Source: CAYRSS01 sp964426945 (GTDB lineage: Bacteria; Planctomycetota; Phycisphaerae; UBA1845). From it: a stretch of DNA of 44,476 nt. The notes below the pieces were generated by a model. The model ran no database searches. It saw only the letters and a list, made by a program, of their open reading frames with translations, and was not told the DNA's origin. Position 1 is the first letter of the stretch. Every line of letters begins with the position of its first letter. Location of the stretch: contig CAYRSS010000033.1 in assembly GCA_964426945.1 (NCBI GenBank), forward strand, positions 1 through 44,476, given 5' to 3'. This document shows positions 1-8,945 of the stretch, one piece after another. Both the position numbers and the translations under genes were made by a program.

Positions 1-1
1 G

Positions 2-529
<528 letters not shown>

Positions 530-595
530 CCGGCGCTGCTCCTCCTGGTTCCGGGTGCAACGAATCTTCGCCCAAGGCTTCGCGGAGCACGAGGT

Positions 596-1498
596 GTGAC
601 CGTCCTGCAGACCCGACAACCCGAAGACCTCCTCGACGCCGACTTCATGCATCGGCTCGAGCAGCTCCAGCTGATCAGCCGGAAGATCTTCGCCGGCAAG
701 CTGCGCGGCGAGCGCCGGTCCAAGCGTCGGGGCGAATCGGTCGAGTTCGCCGATCACCGCGGCTACGTCGTCGGTGACGACCTGCGCTACCTCGACTGGA
801 ACATCTACGCCCGCCTCGACAGCCTGTTCGTCAAGCTGTTCCTGCAGGAGGAGGACCTGCACGTCAGCCTGCTCATCGACACGTCGCGGAGCATGGACTG
901 GGGCACGCCGCACAAAGGGTTGTACGCCCGGCGCATCGCCGCGGCCATCGCGTATATCGGCCTGGTCAACATGGACCGTGTGAGCCTCTATGCCTACTCG
1001 AACGGCCTGCAGTACGAGATGGCCGGGGTTCGCGGCCGGCGGCTGATGTTCAAGGTGGTAGATTTCCTGCGACAGGCGGAGTACGACGGCGCCAGCAACC
1101 TCTCGCTGGCCGCGAAGCAGTTCGCCCTCCGTCATCCGCAGCAGGGCATTGTCATCGTACTTTCCGATTTCTTCGAAAAAGGTGGCTACGAGACCGGGCT
1201 GCGCTTCCTGCTGGGGCGGAAGTACGACATCTACACGATTCAGATGCTCTCGCCGGAAGAGATCGATCCGCCGCTCGTTGGCGATCTGCAGCTGATGGAT
1301 GTCGAGGATGAAGACCGGGCGGACGTCACGGTCAGCCGCGCGCTGCTCAACCGGTACAAGAACAACCTTCAGGCGTATTGCGCCGCCCTGAAGGAGTATT
1401 GCACCCGCCGCGGCATCAGCTATCTGTTCACGGACACGCGCGTGCCGTTCGACTCGGTGATTCTATCGTATTTCCGTCGACGTGGTTTGATCCAGTAG
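596..1498 (+). CDS. DUF58 domain protein (VWA-like)
   Basis: The 300-aa product matches the DUF58 family in length and layout. The characteristic stretch VGDDLRYLDWNIYAR lies near residues 59-73. It is followed by a VWA-like fold opening with a MIDAS motif (IDTSRSM, residues 94-100), which in this family binds a divalent metal. The proposed start is GTG at 596, 66 bases after the MoxR stop; the ribosome binding site is weak, and an ATG near residue 18 is a possible alternative. Position between MoxR and a BatA-like protein is the standard arrangement. The biochemical role of DUF58 is not well defined. The stop codon is embedded in a palindromic repeat. Confidence 0.92.
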   Translation: MTVLQTRQPEDLLDADFMHRLEQLQLISRKIFAGKLRGERRSKRRGESVEFADHRGYVVGDDLRYLDWNIYARLDSLFVKLFLQEEDLHVSLLIDTSRSMDWGTPHKGLYARRIAAAIAYIGLVNMDRVSLYAYSNGLQYEMAGVRGRRLMFKVVDFLRQAEYDGASNLSLAAKQFALRHPQQGIVIVLSDFFEKGGYETGLRFLLGRKYDIYTIQMLSPEEIDPPLVGDLQLMDVEDEDRADVTVSRALLNRYKNNLQAYCAALKEYCTRRGISYLFTDTRVPFDSVILSYFRRRGLIQ

Positions 1499-1548
1499 GG
1501 TGGGCACCGCCCACCTCTCGGGATGGTGGTGGGCAGTGCCCACCCTAC
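1495..1548. repeat. REP-like double palindrome in the DUF58/BatA gap
   Basis: Two 21-base arms (1495-1515 and 1528-1548) are inverted copies with one mismatch, separated by 12 bases. Each arm is itself a small hairpin (GTGGGC-ACC-GCCCAC in the left arm, GGTGGGC-AGT-GCCCACC in the right). This two-level symmetry is typical of REP/BIME-like intergenic elements. The left arm contains the stop codon of the DUF58 gene. It may stabilise or attenuate the mRNA; no U-tract follows, so it is not a classical terminator. Confidence 0.7.
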
Positions 1549-1594
1549 GGATGATCGCGGGTCGTGCCGACCCAACGCAGGGCGTCATTAGCGT

Positions 1595-3631
1595 ATGAGC
1601 TTCCTGAATCCATGGGTGATCGCGATTGCCGGCGGGCTGACCATCCCGCCGCTGGTGGCGCTCTACTTCCTGAAGCTCAAGCGACAGGTCAAGTCGGTTC
1701 CGTCAACGCTCCTGTGGCGCAAAGCGATCGAGGATCTGCACGTCAACGCGCCCTTCCAGCGCCTGCGGTCGAGCCTGCTGCTGATCCTGCAATTGCTCGC
1801 GCTCATCGCGGCCGCGGTGGCGCTCGGCAAGCCGATGCTGGAGAAGTCGGCCGAAACCGAGAGCACGGTCATCTTCCTGATCGACCAGTCCGCCTCGATG
1901 AACGTGGTCGAGCCCGACGGGCGCACCCGTCTGCAGATCGCAAAGGAGGAGGCCAGGCAGCAACTCGAGACCATGCCGGTCAATGCCCGGGCCATGGTCA
2001 TCAGCTTCTGCGATCGCGGCGCGGTCGTGTCGTCCTTTGATACCGACCGCCGGGCGCTGGAGCGGAAAATCGACTCGATCGAGCCGACCGACGGTCGCTC
2101 GACGCTCTCCGAGGCTATCAGTCTCGCCGAAGCCTACGCCGACCAGGTCATCATCGAGGGCCGCGAGCCGTCCATGCAGCCCGAGATCCCCACGACCGTC
2201 TTCCTGTTCACTGACGGCCGGATCGAGGACACCGACTTCGTCGCGCTGCGCACCTTCGAGGCGGGCGCCCTCACGATCCGCAGTATCGGCAGCCGCAGCG
2301 ACAACGTCGGCATTGTGTCGATGGAAGCCCGGCGCAGTTACGACCGCCCCGAGCGGCTCGAAGTGGCCGCGGCGATCCGCAATTTCGGACCCGAGCCGGT
2401 GTCGGTCGACGCCGTGCTGCACATCAACGGGCAGAACGTCGCCATTCGGCCGGTGACGCTTACCCCCGGTCTCGCGGGCGACGAAGATCCGGCCAGGCGG
2501 CTGAACGACCCGCCGCCGGGCAGCCTGGCGGTGGCCACTTTCGGCGATGATCCGATGGCGATCGGCGACTACATCGAGTACGAAGGCGGTGGGGTGGTCG
2601 AAGTGTCGCTCCGCATCGACGACGCCCTGCCCGCCGACAACCGGGCCTATGCGATCATCGATGAACCCCGCGAGGCCACGGTGCTTCTGGTTTCCGAGGG
2701 CAATCCGTTCATCGAGCACGCGCTCTCGAGTCTGCGCGTGGATTTCACCCGCCTGACCCCGGCCGAGTACGAACAGACAGGGGAAGACAAGCTCGTGCTC
2801 GACGGGCGCAGCCGCTTCGACGCCGTGATGATCGACCGCCACGACACCGCCCGCCTGCCGCAGGGAAGCTACTTCTTCTGGGGATGTGTACCGAAGGTCG
2901 AGGGGGTGTCCGCCGCGGAGGTCATCAACGACGAGATCATCTTCAACTGGGACGAAACCCACCCGCTGCTGCGCTACATCGCCCCGGCGGCCATGCTGAT
3001 CTACGAGTGGCAGCGGCTGGAACTTCCGGGAGACGCCGTGACGATCATGGAGGGCGAGTCGTCGCCGGTCCTCGCCTCGCTCCAGCGCGATGGCAGCAGG
3101 TTCCTGATCTCAGCGTTCTCGCTGATCGTTCGGGACGAGGACGGCGTGGACCGGCTCAACACCGACAACTGGGTCACGCAGGTCGACTTCATCGTCTTCA
3201 TGCAGAACGCCGTTCAGTTCCTCTCTTCCAACGTCTCGCTGGCCAGCCGGCGCGGCCTGCTCCCCGGGGAGCCCGTGACGATACCGCTCCCGGCGAACAC
3301 GAAAGAAGTGACCGTCCGCCGGCCAGATGGCACCACCGACGTCGTTCCTGTCGGCGGACATCCCTCGCTGCACTACGCGCGAACGCGGAACGTGGGGCTA
3401 TACGCCGTGTCCCCCACCGTGGAGGGGCAGGACCGCTTCGCGGTCAATCTCTACAACGCCGTCGAGAGCCTGGTCGCCCCGGCCGAACAGGTCAGCCTCG
3501 GCGCCAGCCGCATCGAAGCGCGCACGGTCAGCCTCGATGTCAACCGCCCCGCGTGGCATTACTTCCTGCTGATCCTGCTGGGCGTGCTCGTACTCGAGTG
3601 GATCGTCTACAACCGCCGTGTCTTCGTCTGA
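1595..3631 (+). CDS. BatA-like VWA membrane protein
   Basis: The 678-aa protein begins with the BatA/aerotolerance N-terminal module: a first membrane segment (about residues 7-25), the basic stretch KLKRQVKSVPSTLLWRK, and a second membrane segment (about 58-78). A VWA domain follows directly, with MIDAS motif LIDQSASM (residues 95-102). The central 400 residues are probably beta-rich and extracytoplasmic. A final membrane segment near the C-terminus (WHYFLLILLGVLVLEWIVY) precedes a short basic tail. The start is ATG 1595, 96 bases after the DUF58 stop. With MoxR and DUF58 it forms the familiar MoxR-VWA set. The ligand or client is unknown. Confidence 0.9.
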   Translation: MSFLNPWVIAIAGGLTIPPLVALYFLKLKRQVKSVPSTLLWRKAIEDLHVNAPFQRLRSSLLLILQLLALIAAAVALGKPMLEKSAETESTVIFLIDQSASMNVVEPDGRTRLQIAKEEARQQLETMPVNARAMVISFCDRGAVVSSFDTDRRALERKIDSIEPTDGRSTLSEAISLAEAYADQVIIEGREPSMQPEIPTTVFLFTDGRIEDTDFVALRTFEAGALTIRSIGSRSDNVGIVSMEARRSYDRPERLEVAAAIRNFGPEPVSVDAVLHINGQNVAIRPVTLTPGLAGDEDPARRLNDPPPGSLAVATFGDDPMAIGDYIEYEGGGVVEVSLRIDDALPADNRAYAIIDEPREATVLLVSEGNPFIEHALSSLRVDFTRLTPAEYEQTGEDKLVLDGRSRFDAVMIDRHDTARLPQGSYFFWGCVPKVEGVSAAEVINDEIIFNWDETHPLLRYIAPAAMLIYEWQRLELPGDAVTIMEGESSPVLASLQRDGSRFLISAFSLIVRDEDGVDRLNTDNWVTQVDFIVFMQNAVQFLSSNVSLASRRGLLPGEPVTIPLPANTKEVTVRRPDGTTDVVPVGGHPSLHYARTRNVGLYAVSPTVEGQDRFAVNLYNAVESLVAPAEQVSLGASRIEARTVSLDVNRPAWHYFLLILLGVLVLEWIVYNRRVFV

Positions 3632-3648
3632 CCCCGGTGACGGGTGGC

Positions 3649-3675
3649 TTGATCGCGCCGTCGTCGTGGTATCAT
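3649..3675 (+). promoter_or_regulatory. Candidate promoter giving a leaderless mRNA
   Basis: TTGATC (3649-3654) and TATCAT (3670-3675) are separated by 15 bases, shorter than ideal. The -10 box ends 7 bases before the ATG at 3683, so transcription would start at or next to the start codon. No ribosome binding site is evident. Suggestive only. Confidence 0.35.
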
Positions 3676-3682
3676 CCGGGGC

Positions 3683-4363
3683 ATGTCCGGTTCGTCGCCC
3701 AACGTAACCGCCGATCGCCTGCTGGTCAGCCTGCCGGCGTCACGGGCGGGGCTGACACGCAAGGCCGCAGTCCGACTGCTGATCGCGGCCATCCTGGGCT
3801 TGGTCGCTGCGCGGGCGTGGATTTGGCTCGACTTCTCGCCCTCCGCGATCGGCAATCGAATCGTGCAGCTCAGTCTGGCGGTGGCGCTCGTTCCGCTGTT
3901 CGTGGCGTTCCTCCTCACGGCGTGGTCGGGGCTACGCTACCTGGCGGCGGGGGCCTGGCCGGGGCCGTCGGGGGTTGAAATCCGCGAGGATCGGATCGTC
4001 CTGCGCCGTGGGCTGCTTCCGGCGTGGACTTTCCCCGCGGCCGGTCTCGACCTGCGGTACTACTTTGACATGGACGAGGATGAACACGGCGGTGTTTTCG
4101 AATCCTATCTCCCGGAGGCGCAGCAGCGGCGCACACTGCTGCCCCCCCTTCGCACCGGCGCCCATCCCGAACCCGTCCGGCTCCTGATCCTTCGCTGGAC
4201 CGCACACGACGAGGCGTTCGTTGCCGAGAGGCTCGCAGCCGGGCTCGAGGCGCTGCGCCGGCGGCATCGCCCGGATCTTTGTGATGACGGCGCGGACGCA
4301 AGCCCGATCGCGACGCATCACAGCGAGATGGCTCCAGACGCCCGGGGAGGGGAAGGCCAATGA
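3683..4363 (+). CDS. Two-TM membrane protein of unknown function
   Basis: A 226-aa protein I do not recognise. Two hydrophobic segments (about residues 29-50 and 58-82) form an N-terminal hairpin. A cytosolic domain follows, beginning with GVEIREDRIVLRRGLLPAWTF, which resembles the opening beta strands of bacterial PH-like (bPH) membrane proteins; that resemblance is only a guess. The stop overlaps the ATG of the next gene by four bases (ATGA), implying translational coupling with the oxidoreductase-like gene. No convincing Shine-Dalgarno precedes the start. Confidence 0.8.
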   Translation: MSGSSPNVTADRLLVSLPASRAGLTRKAAVRLLIAAILGLVAARAWIWLDFSPSAIGNRIVQLSLAVALVPLFVAFLLTAWSGLRYLAAGAWPGPSGVEIREDRIVLRRGLLPAWTFPAAGLDLRYYFDMDEDEHGGVFESYLPEAQQRRTLLPPLRTGAHPEPVRLLILRWTAHDEAFVAERLAAGLEALRRRHRPDLCDDGADASPIATHHSEMAPDARGGEGQ

Positions 4364-5358
4364 ACCCGCTCCGCACGGCGGTGATGGGCCTCTCCGAGCA
4401 GGGCGAGGCGCTGCTGGCTGCCGCGTCCGCCGACGACCGCTTCGTCCTGTGCGCCCTGGCCGACCCGGATCCGGTTCGCCTTGCCGCGGCGTGTGATCGT
4501 CGCAGCCTTCCGGGGTTCGGCGACTTCCGTTCGCTGATCGTCGAGACCGCGCGGGACGGACTCGACCTGCTGTTGGTCGGGGCGGAGCCGCACGAATCCG
4601 CGGAGTTCCTTCCCCTCGCCGCGCGACATGGTGCGGCGGTGCTGCACAAGTGTCCCTTCGCCCGGACGGTCGGGGAGGGGAAGCGGGCGGTCGATGCCTT
4701 CGCAGCCGCCGGCAAGCCGCTGTGGGTTACGCGGCCGTGGGCCTTCGAGCGCGCGTTCGCCGGGCTGCTTTCGGCCGCGTCGCCTCCGTTTTCCGCGACG
4801 ATTTCCCTGCGGGCTCCAGCGGTCGATCTGGCCGGATGGCGCGGCGACAGCAATCGAGCCGGCGGCGGCGTCCTGTTGTGCGACGCGGCAGAGCAGGTTG
4901 ACCTGCTGGCGTCGCTGCTGGGCCCCGCGGAGCAGGTTTCCGCCATGACGGCGTTCGCCATCCGGTCCGCCGCGGCGCGATCTTACGACACCGAGGATGC
5001 CGCCGTCGCCATTCTGCACTTCTCCGGCGGACGCGTCGGGGCGATCAATGCCGTCCGCGGTCCGGGCACGGGCGAGTGGCGCGGCGTAATCGTCGGCGCG
5101 GGGGTTGAGTTCGAGGTGCTGCCAGGCCGGATGCGAACCCTCGCCTCCGGAGGGCGGCCGCGAACGACGATCGTGCGCACCCAGAACCGGTTTGCAGCCC
5201 AACTGGCCGCCGTGGGTGACTACCTGCTGGGTCGTACAGTGGTCTTACCGCCGTCGACGGGGGAGGAGCATCTGACCGCGCTGGCGATGATCGAGGCGGC
5301 CTATCTCTCCGCGCGAACCGGATCCCCGGAATCGCCCGAGCGCATGCTCAGGCCGTAG
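4360..5358 (+). CDS. Gfo/Idh/MocA-like oxidoreductase
   Basis: The 332-aa protein has the Gfo/Idh/MocA layout: an N-terminal Rossmann fold starting RTAVMGLSEQGEALLAAA, then the ALADPDP strand, and HKCPFARTV near residue 96, equivalent to the EKP motif whose lysine is catalytic. A C-terminal alpha/beta domain follows. The dinucleotide-binding glycine motif is looser than usual (GLSEQGE instead of GxGxxG), so cofactor use is uncertain. The start overlaps the preceding membrane-protein gene by four bases. The substrate cannot be predicted. It may be a divergent or scaffold member of the family. Confidence 0.75.
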   Translation: MNPLRTAVMGLSEQGEALLAAASADDRFVLCALADPDPVRLAAACDRRSLPGFGDFRSLIVETARDGLDLLLVGAEPHESAEFLPLAARHGAAVLHKCPFARTVGEGKRAVDAFAAAGKPLWVTRPWAFERAFAGLLSAASPPFSATISLRAPAVDLAGWRGDSNRAGGGVLLCDAAEQVDLLASLLGPAEQVSAMTAFAIRSAAARSYDTEDAAVAILHFSGGRVGAINAVRGPGTGEWRGVIVGAGVEFEVLPGRMRTLASGGRPRTTIVRTQNRFAAQLAAVGDYLLGRTVVLPPSTGEEHLTALAMIEAAYLSARTGSPESPERMLRP

Positions 5359-5379
5359 CCGATCAAATGCTGGGGGTGA

Positions 5380-7191
5380 TCAGTTGGGGGCGGTCAGACC
5401 CTCGCCCGAGAGGTCGTCCCGCCGTGCGTTGGAGCCGCCGGTGCTGAAATACTTGATCTGGGCGCCGGGATCCACGAGGAAGAGAAGAACCAGCTCGTAG
5501 TCACCCGCGAGGTCGGCGTCTCGAATACGGCGGAAGGGGCCGAGGCCGCCGATTGAGCCGATTTGTTCGGGGAAGTACTCCACTTCGCAGACCTGCTTGC
5601 CGTCGACGATGGCAACCGCGTACTTGCCCACGATCTTGTACTGCTCGCCGCCGTCGCCCTCGACGTAGAAATTGGTCGAGACGCCGATGGCCCTGGAAAC
5701 CGCTTTGCCGTAGGTGCTCTGGGCCTGGAGGTGCGAGACGTTGAGCTGCAGCAGTCGCTTGTCCTCGGGAACTTCGAAGCCGGAGACTTCCCGACCGCCA
5801 GACTCCTCCTGCTCGCCGACCTCGGCGACAAGGTGGCCGTTAGCCAGCTTCCCGCGGCGGACTTCGACGTCGTTGTACTCCGCGTACTTCGTGAGCTTAA
5901 GCGGCAGACTATCGCCGAATCGTGACCGGCCGCTGTTGGTGGTGAACTTTCGGACCCGGCCGCCGCGCTCCGTCGAGGGCACGGTTGAGCCGGTAGACGG
6001 GGATGGCGCGGGGTTGCTCCTCGTCGAGGAGCCCGAACCGCTACCGGAACCGCTGGGGGAATCCGAACCGCCCTCGTCGCCGGCTTCGAGATTCACCGCG
6101 ACGCGGGCGCCAAGCTTGTACTCGAGGAACACGGGCTGAAAGGAGTTGGGCAACTGGAACACCACCTCAAACTCGTCCGGCGTGTTGGCTTTGGGCTCGA
6201 AGACGTCGTCGACGACGTGGAATCGCTTGGAGTAGGAAGTCCGCGTGAGGATGTGCTTGTCCTTGTGGGCTTCCTCGGTGGACTCGACCGCGATGGGGTA
6301 ATACTGCGTCCACTCGCCGCCGCCCGATTCGCGGCCGACCAGGCGGATCTGACGAAGGGCGAAGTTGTGCTTGGCGGGCTTGAACCGCGTGTTTTTCGCC
6401 TTCGCGTCAAGGCCGATGCGGATCGCCACGTAGCGCTGACCCGGAGGCAGCGGCACGGGCTCGTACTTGAAGTCGCCCGTACCGGTGATGTCCGGCTCGG
6501 TGTGGTAGACGTAGGGCAGGGCGGGGTCGATGTCGAGAATCTTCACCGATCCCGGGGGGGCGTATCGGGAGACCTCGGAACTGGTCGAGTTCACCCGGCC
6601 GATCGCCTGGAGCATGTCGGGATTCCCCGGCGAAATGCTCCGCTCGGTGCTGAAGAGGCCGTTGCCCAGCGCCGTGCCCGCGGCGAGGGCGAAGCGATCG
6701 GGCGTCAGCCAGAGTTCCTGTTCCGGCCGGTCGTGCTCAAGGGGCTCCGGCAGGACGTTGTTGGCGTCAGGCCTTCGCTGGTTGACGACTTTGATCCGCG
6801 AGAAGGTGAGGATCGTGTAATCCATCGGCAGCAACTGAAGCGCGAGGGCCGTCATGCCTCCCATGATCAGCGCGGTCAACAGGCCGCAGAGTCCGCCGCC
6901 GATGCGGTCGACGATGGAGGGGAGCAGCGGCGACCGCCGGAACGTCTGGTCAAACACGACGCGGAGGATCAGCAGCGGCAACCCGAACGTAAGGGCAATC
7001 GACAGCGCGTAGGCGTAGTCTGGCTTCCACTTGCTCAGGTAATGGATGGCGACGTATTCGTGCGTGCCCACGGCGAGCGCCGCGCAGCAGAGCGTCAGCA
7101 CCACCATGATGAGGGCGCTGAACAGACCCTGCATCGCCTGGAAAAGCGTGATGGCCAGAATGAAGATGATGAGCAGTAACGAGAGCCACAT
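5380..7191 (-). CDS. CvpA-like membrane protein with large C-terminal extension
   Basis: The first 122 residues of this 603-aa protein contain four hydrophobic segments (about 2-20, 24-46, 60-80, 97-120). The fourth is preceded by IVDRIGGGLCGLLTALIMGGM, which matches the CvpA family signature. Usual CvpA proteins are about 160-200 aa; here some 480 further residues follow. They comprise a beta-rich region (about 210-370), a Gly/Ser/Pro linker (about 372-412) and a second globular part. The extension is presumably extracytoplasmic. The gene sits 18 bases after the GspE-like gene and last in a pilT/gspE-like operon. CvpA family members are linked to colicin production and envelope stress; the function here is unknown. 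Confidence 0.75.
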   Translation of the reverse strand: MWLSLLLIIFILAITLFQAMQGLFSALIMVVLTLCCAALAVGTHEYVAIHYLSKWKPDYAYALSIALTFGLPLLILRVVFDQTFRRSPLLPSIVDRIGGGLCGLLTALIMGGMTALALQLLPMDYTILTFSRIKVVNQRRPDANNVLPEPLEHDRPEQELWLTPDRFALAAGTALGNGLFSTERSISPGNPDMLQAIGRVNSTSSEVSRYAPPGSVKILDIDPALPYVYHTEPDITGTGDFKYEPVPLPPGQRYVAIRIGLDAKAKNTRFKPAKHNFALRQIRLVGRESGGGEWTQYYPIAVESTEEAHKDKHILTRTSYSKRFHVVDDVFEPKANTPDEFEVVFQLPNSFQPVFLEYKLGARVAVNLEAGDEGGSDSPSGSGSGSGSSTRSNPAPSPSTGSTVPSTERGGRVRKFTTNSGRSRFGDSLPLKLTKYAEYNDVEVRRGKLANGHLVAEVGEQEESGGREVSGFEVPEDKRLLQLNVSHLQAQSTYGKAVSRAIGVSTNFYVEGDGGEQYKIVGKYAVAIVDGKQVCEVEYFPEQIGSIGGLGPFRRIRDADLAGDYELVLLFLVDPGAQIKYFSTGGSNARRDDLSGEGLTAPN

Positions 7192-7209
7192 GGGCGGGTC
7201 TCCCCGGCG

Positions 7210-8901
7210 TTAGCCGACCGACTGGCGGACGGCGCGAATCAGCTCCTTCACGTCGATGACGCCCTCGATGACCTTCAGGAAGGCCTCTTCCTCGAGGTAG
7301 AGCATGCGGTTCTTGCGGCACTGGTTCTTGATTCGATCAACCGGGGCGCCGCCGGCGATCAGCTCGCGTACGGCGTCATCCACAACCAGCAGTTCGAACA
7401 CCCCGGTGCGCCCGACGTAGCCGCTGCCCTGACAGCTCGGGCAAATGATCTCGTTGCCCTTCTTGTCGAGGATCGGGCCGGTCGGCGGGCGGTAAATCCG
7501 GTCCACCTTGTCGGGCGGCACGTTCATCTTCTTCAGGTGGGCAGGGTCGGGCTTGATCGCCTCGCGACACTCGGTGCAGAGCTTGCGGATCAGCCGCTGG
7601 TTCAGCACGCCCAGCAGCGCCTTGCTGGCCAGCTTGTTGTCGCCGAGCAGTTCGAGGTACTTCGACAGGGCTTCGAAGCTGTCGTTGGCGTTGATGCCCA
7701 GGTAGATCTTCCGATCGTCCGCCGCGCCGCGTGTAGAGATGGCCGCGGTCTCGCGGTCTTCGCAGTCGCTCACGAGAACCACGTCTGGCTCGCGGCGCAG
7801 CACCGTCTGGAGCTTGCGGGCGTAGTTCACGTCGGAGTTGTCACCCTCGTAGATCGTCTGAGTGACATTGTCGATGTCCATCAGCGATCGGCGTTCGAGG
7901 GCGTGGATGTTCTGGATGTAGGCGTCGTGCGCGCGAAGGACGGCGTACTGCGTCGTCGTCAGGCCGTGGTGGGGCGGCGAACTCAGCAGCACGAGCCCGG
8001 TGGGCCGGCTGATGAGCTCCTTGAGCTGCTCCAGCCGCGGGGCAGCGAGGCCCAGGTCGGGGATGCGAAACACCTTGCTCGCCGTCTCAACGCGCAACCG
8101 CATTCGCTCGCCGGCCGTTGTGCCCGAGGTGTTCACCTCGGTATAGCCCACATCGCCGTCCTGCGTCAGCAGCGCGATCTTGATTTTGCCCGACTGCGGC
8201 CGGCGGATTTCCTGCGGGTTGAGACCCGCCAGCGACTTGAGGTAGCGGAAAACTCGGTCGCCATCCTCGACGGGCAACGGGTCCCGCTCCGAGCCGACCC
8301 CGTCGATGCGGTAGACGACGCGGTACTTCTCCTTGCCCGCCAGCAGCTCCACATCGGACGCGCGACGCCAGAGGGCGTCATGCAGGAAGTCCTGGGCCGC
8401 CTGGTAGTCTTCGTACTGCTCGGCGTCTTCCGGGCGGTTCGCCCACTTGCCGTCGGGGCCGGCCACGCGAACGCGCTGGCCGCGGTCCTTGATCTGCTTC
8501 TGATCCTTGCCGCCCCCGGACAGCAGGCGCTTGAAGTGGTCGATCGTCATCACCCGCGCCTGGGGCACGACACGACCGTTGCGATGGACGACGTAGGCGA
8601 TCGCTACCCCGCCGATCAGCAGGACCCACAGGCCGATGCCCGCGAAAAACATGCCCGTGCCCGTCCAGGGCACGGCAAAGAGGGCAAGGAACGCCACCAG
8701 CGAGCCGGCGGCGAGCATGAGGTTCCACTGCTCACGCTTGGTCTTGACCAGGTCCGTATCGCGGTCGACCCACGTCACGATCGCGGCCCAGCCGAGCGTC
8801 AGGACGACGACGGTCAGGATCTTGAACGGGTTGACGTAGATGGACTGGGTAGGAACCTGAGCCAGTAGGGAGGGGATCGAAAGCAGCATGTTCGCATCCA
8901 T
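7210..8901 (-). CDS. Membrane-anchored GspE/PilB-like protein with degenerate ATPase motifs
   Basis: The 563-aa protein begins with three predicted membrane segments (about 24-44, 58-78, 82-104), unusual for GspE/PilB. The N2-like and ATPase domains follow. At the P-loop position the sequence is SSPPHHGLTTTQYA instead of GPTGSGKTTTLYA, so the Walker A lysine is replaced by Leu314. Walker B reads DVVLVSDCEDRETA, with Ser-Asp where active relatives have Gly-Glu. The usual THTN-type histidine motif is replaced by GINANDS. A four-cysteine zinc site (CTEC near 442 and CPSC near 487) is kept. It lies 44 bases after pilT. ATP hydrolysis is probably lost, and a structural or regulatory role in a pilus or secretion machine is inferred. 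Confidence 0.85.
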   Translation of the reverse strand: MDANMLLSIPSLLAQVPTQSIYVNPFKILTVVVLTLGWAAIVTWVDRDTDLVKTKREQWNLMLAAGSLVAFLALFAVPWTGTGMFFAGIGLWVLLIGGVAIAYVVHRNGRVVPQARVMTIDHFKRLLSGGGKDQKQIKDRGQRVRVAGPDGKWANRPEDAEQYEDYQAAQDFLHDALWRRASDVELLAGKEKYRVVYRIDGVGSERDPLPVEDGDRVFRYLKSLAGLNPQEIRRPQSGKIKIALLTQDGDVGYTEVNTSGTTAGERMRLRVETASKVFRIPDLGLAAPRLEQLKELISRPTGLVLLSSPPHHGLTTTQYAVLRAHDAYIQNIHALERRSLMDIDNVTQTIYEGDNSDVNYARKLQTVLRREPDVVLVSDCEDRETAAISTRGAADDRKIYLGINANDSFEALSKYLELLGDNKLASKALLGVLNQRLIRKLCTECREAIKPDPAHLKKMNVPPDKVDRIYRPPTGPILDKKGNEIICPSCQGSGYVGRTGVFELLVVDDAVRELIAGGAPVDRIKNQCRKNRMLYLEEEAFLKVIEGVIDVKELIRAVRQSVG

Positions 8902-8945
8902 CCGCCGGGTGGTTCCCGGGAAAGCGTCGCCGCGCCGCGCGTCGA

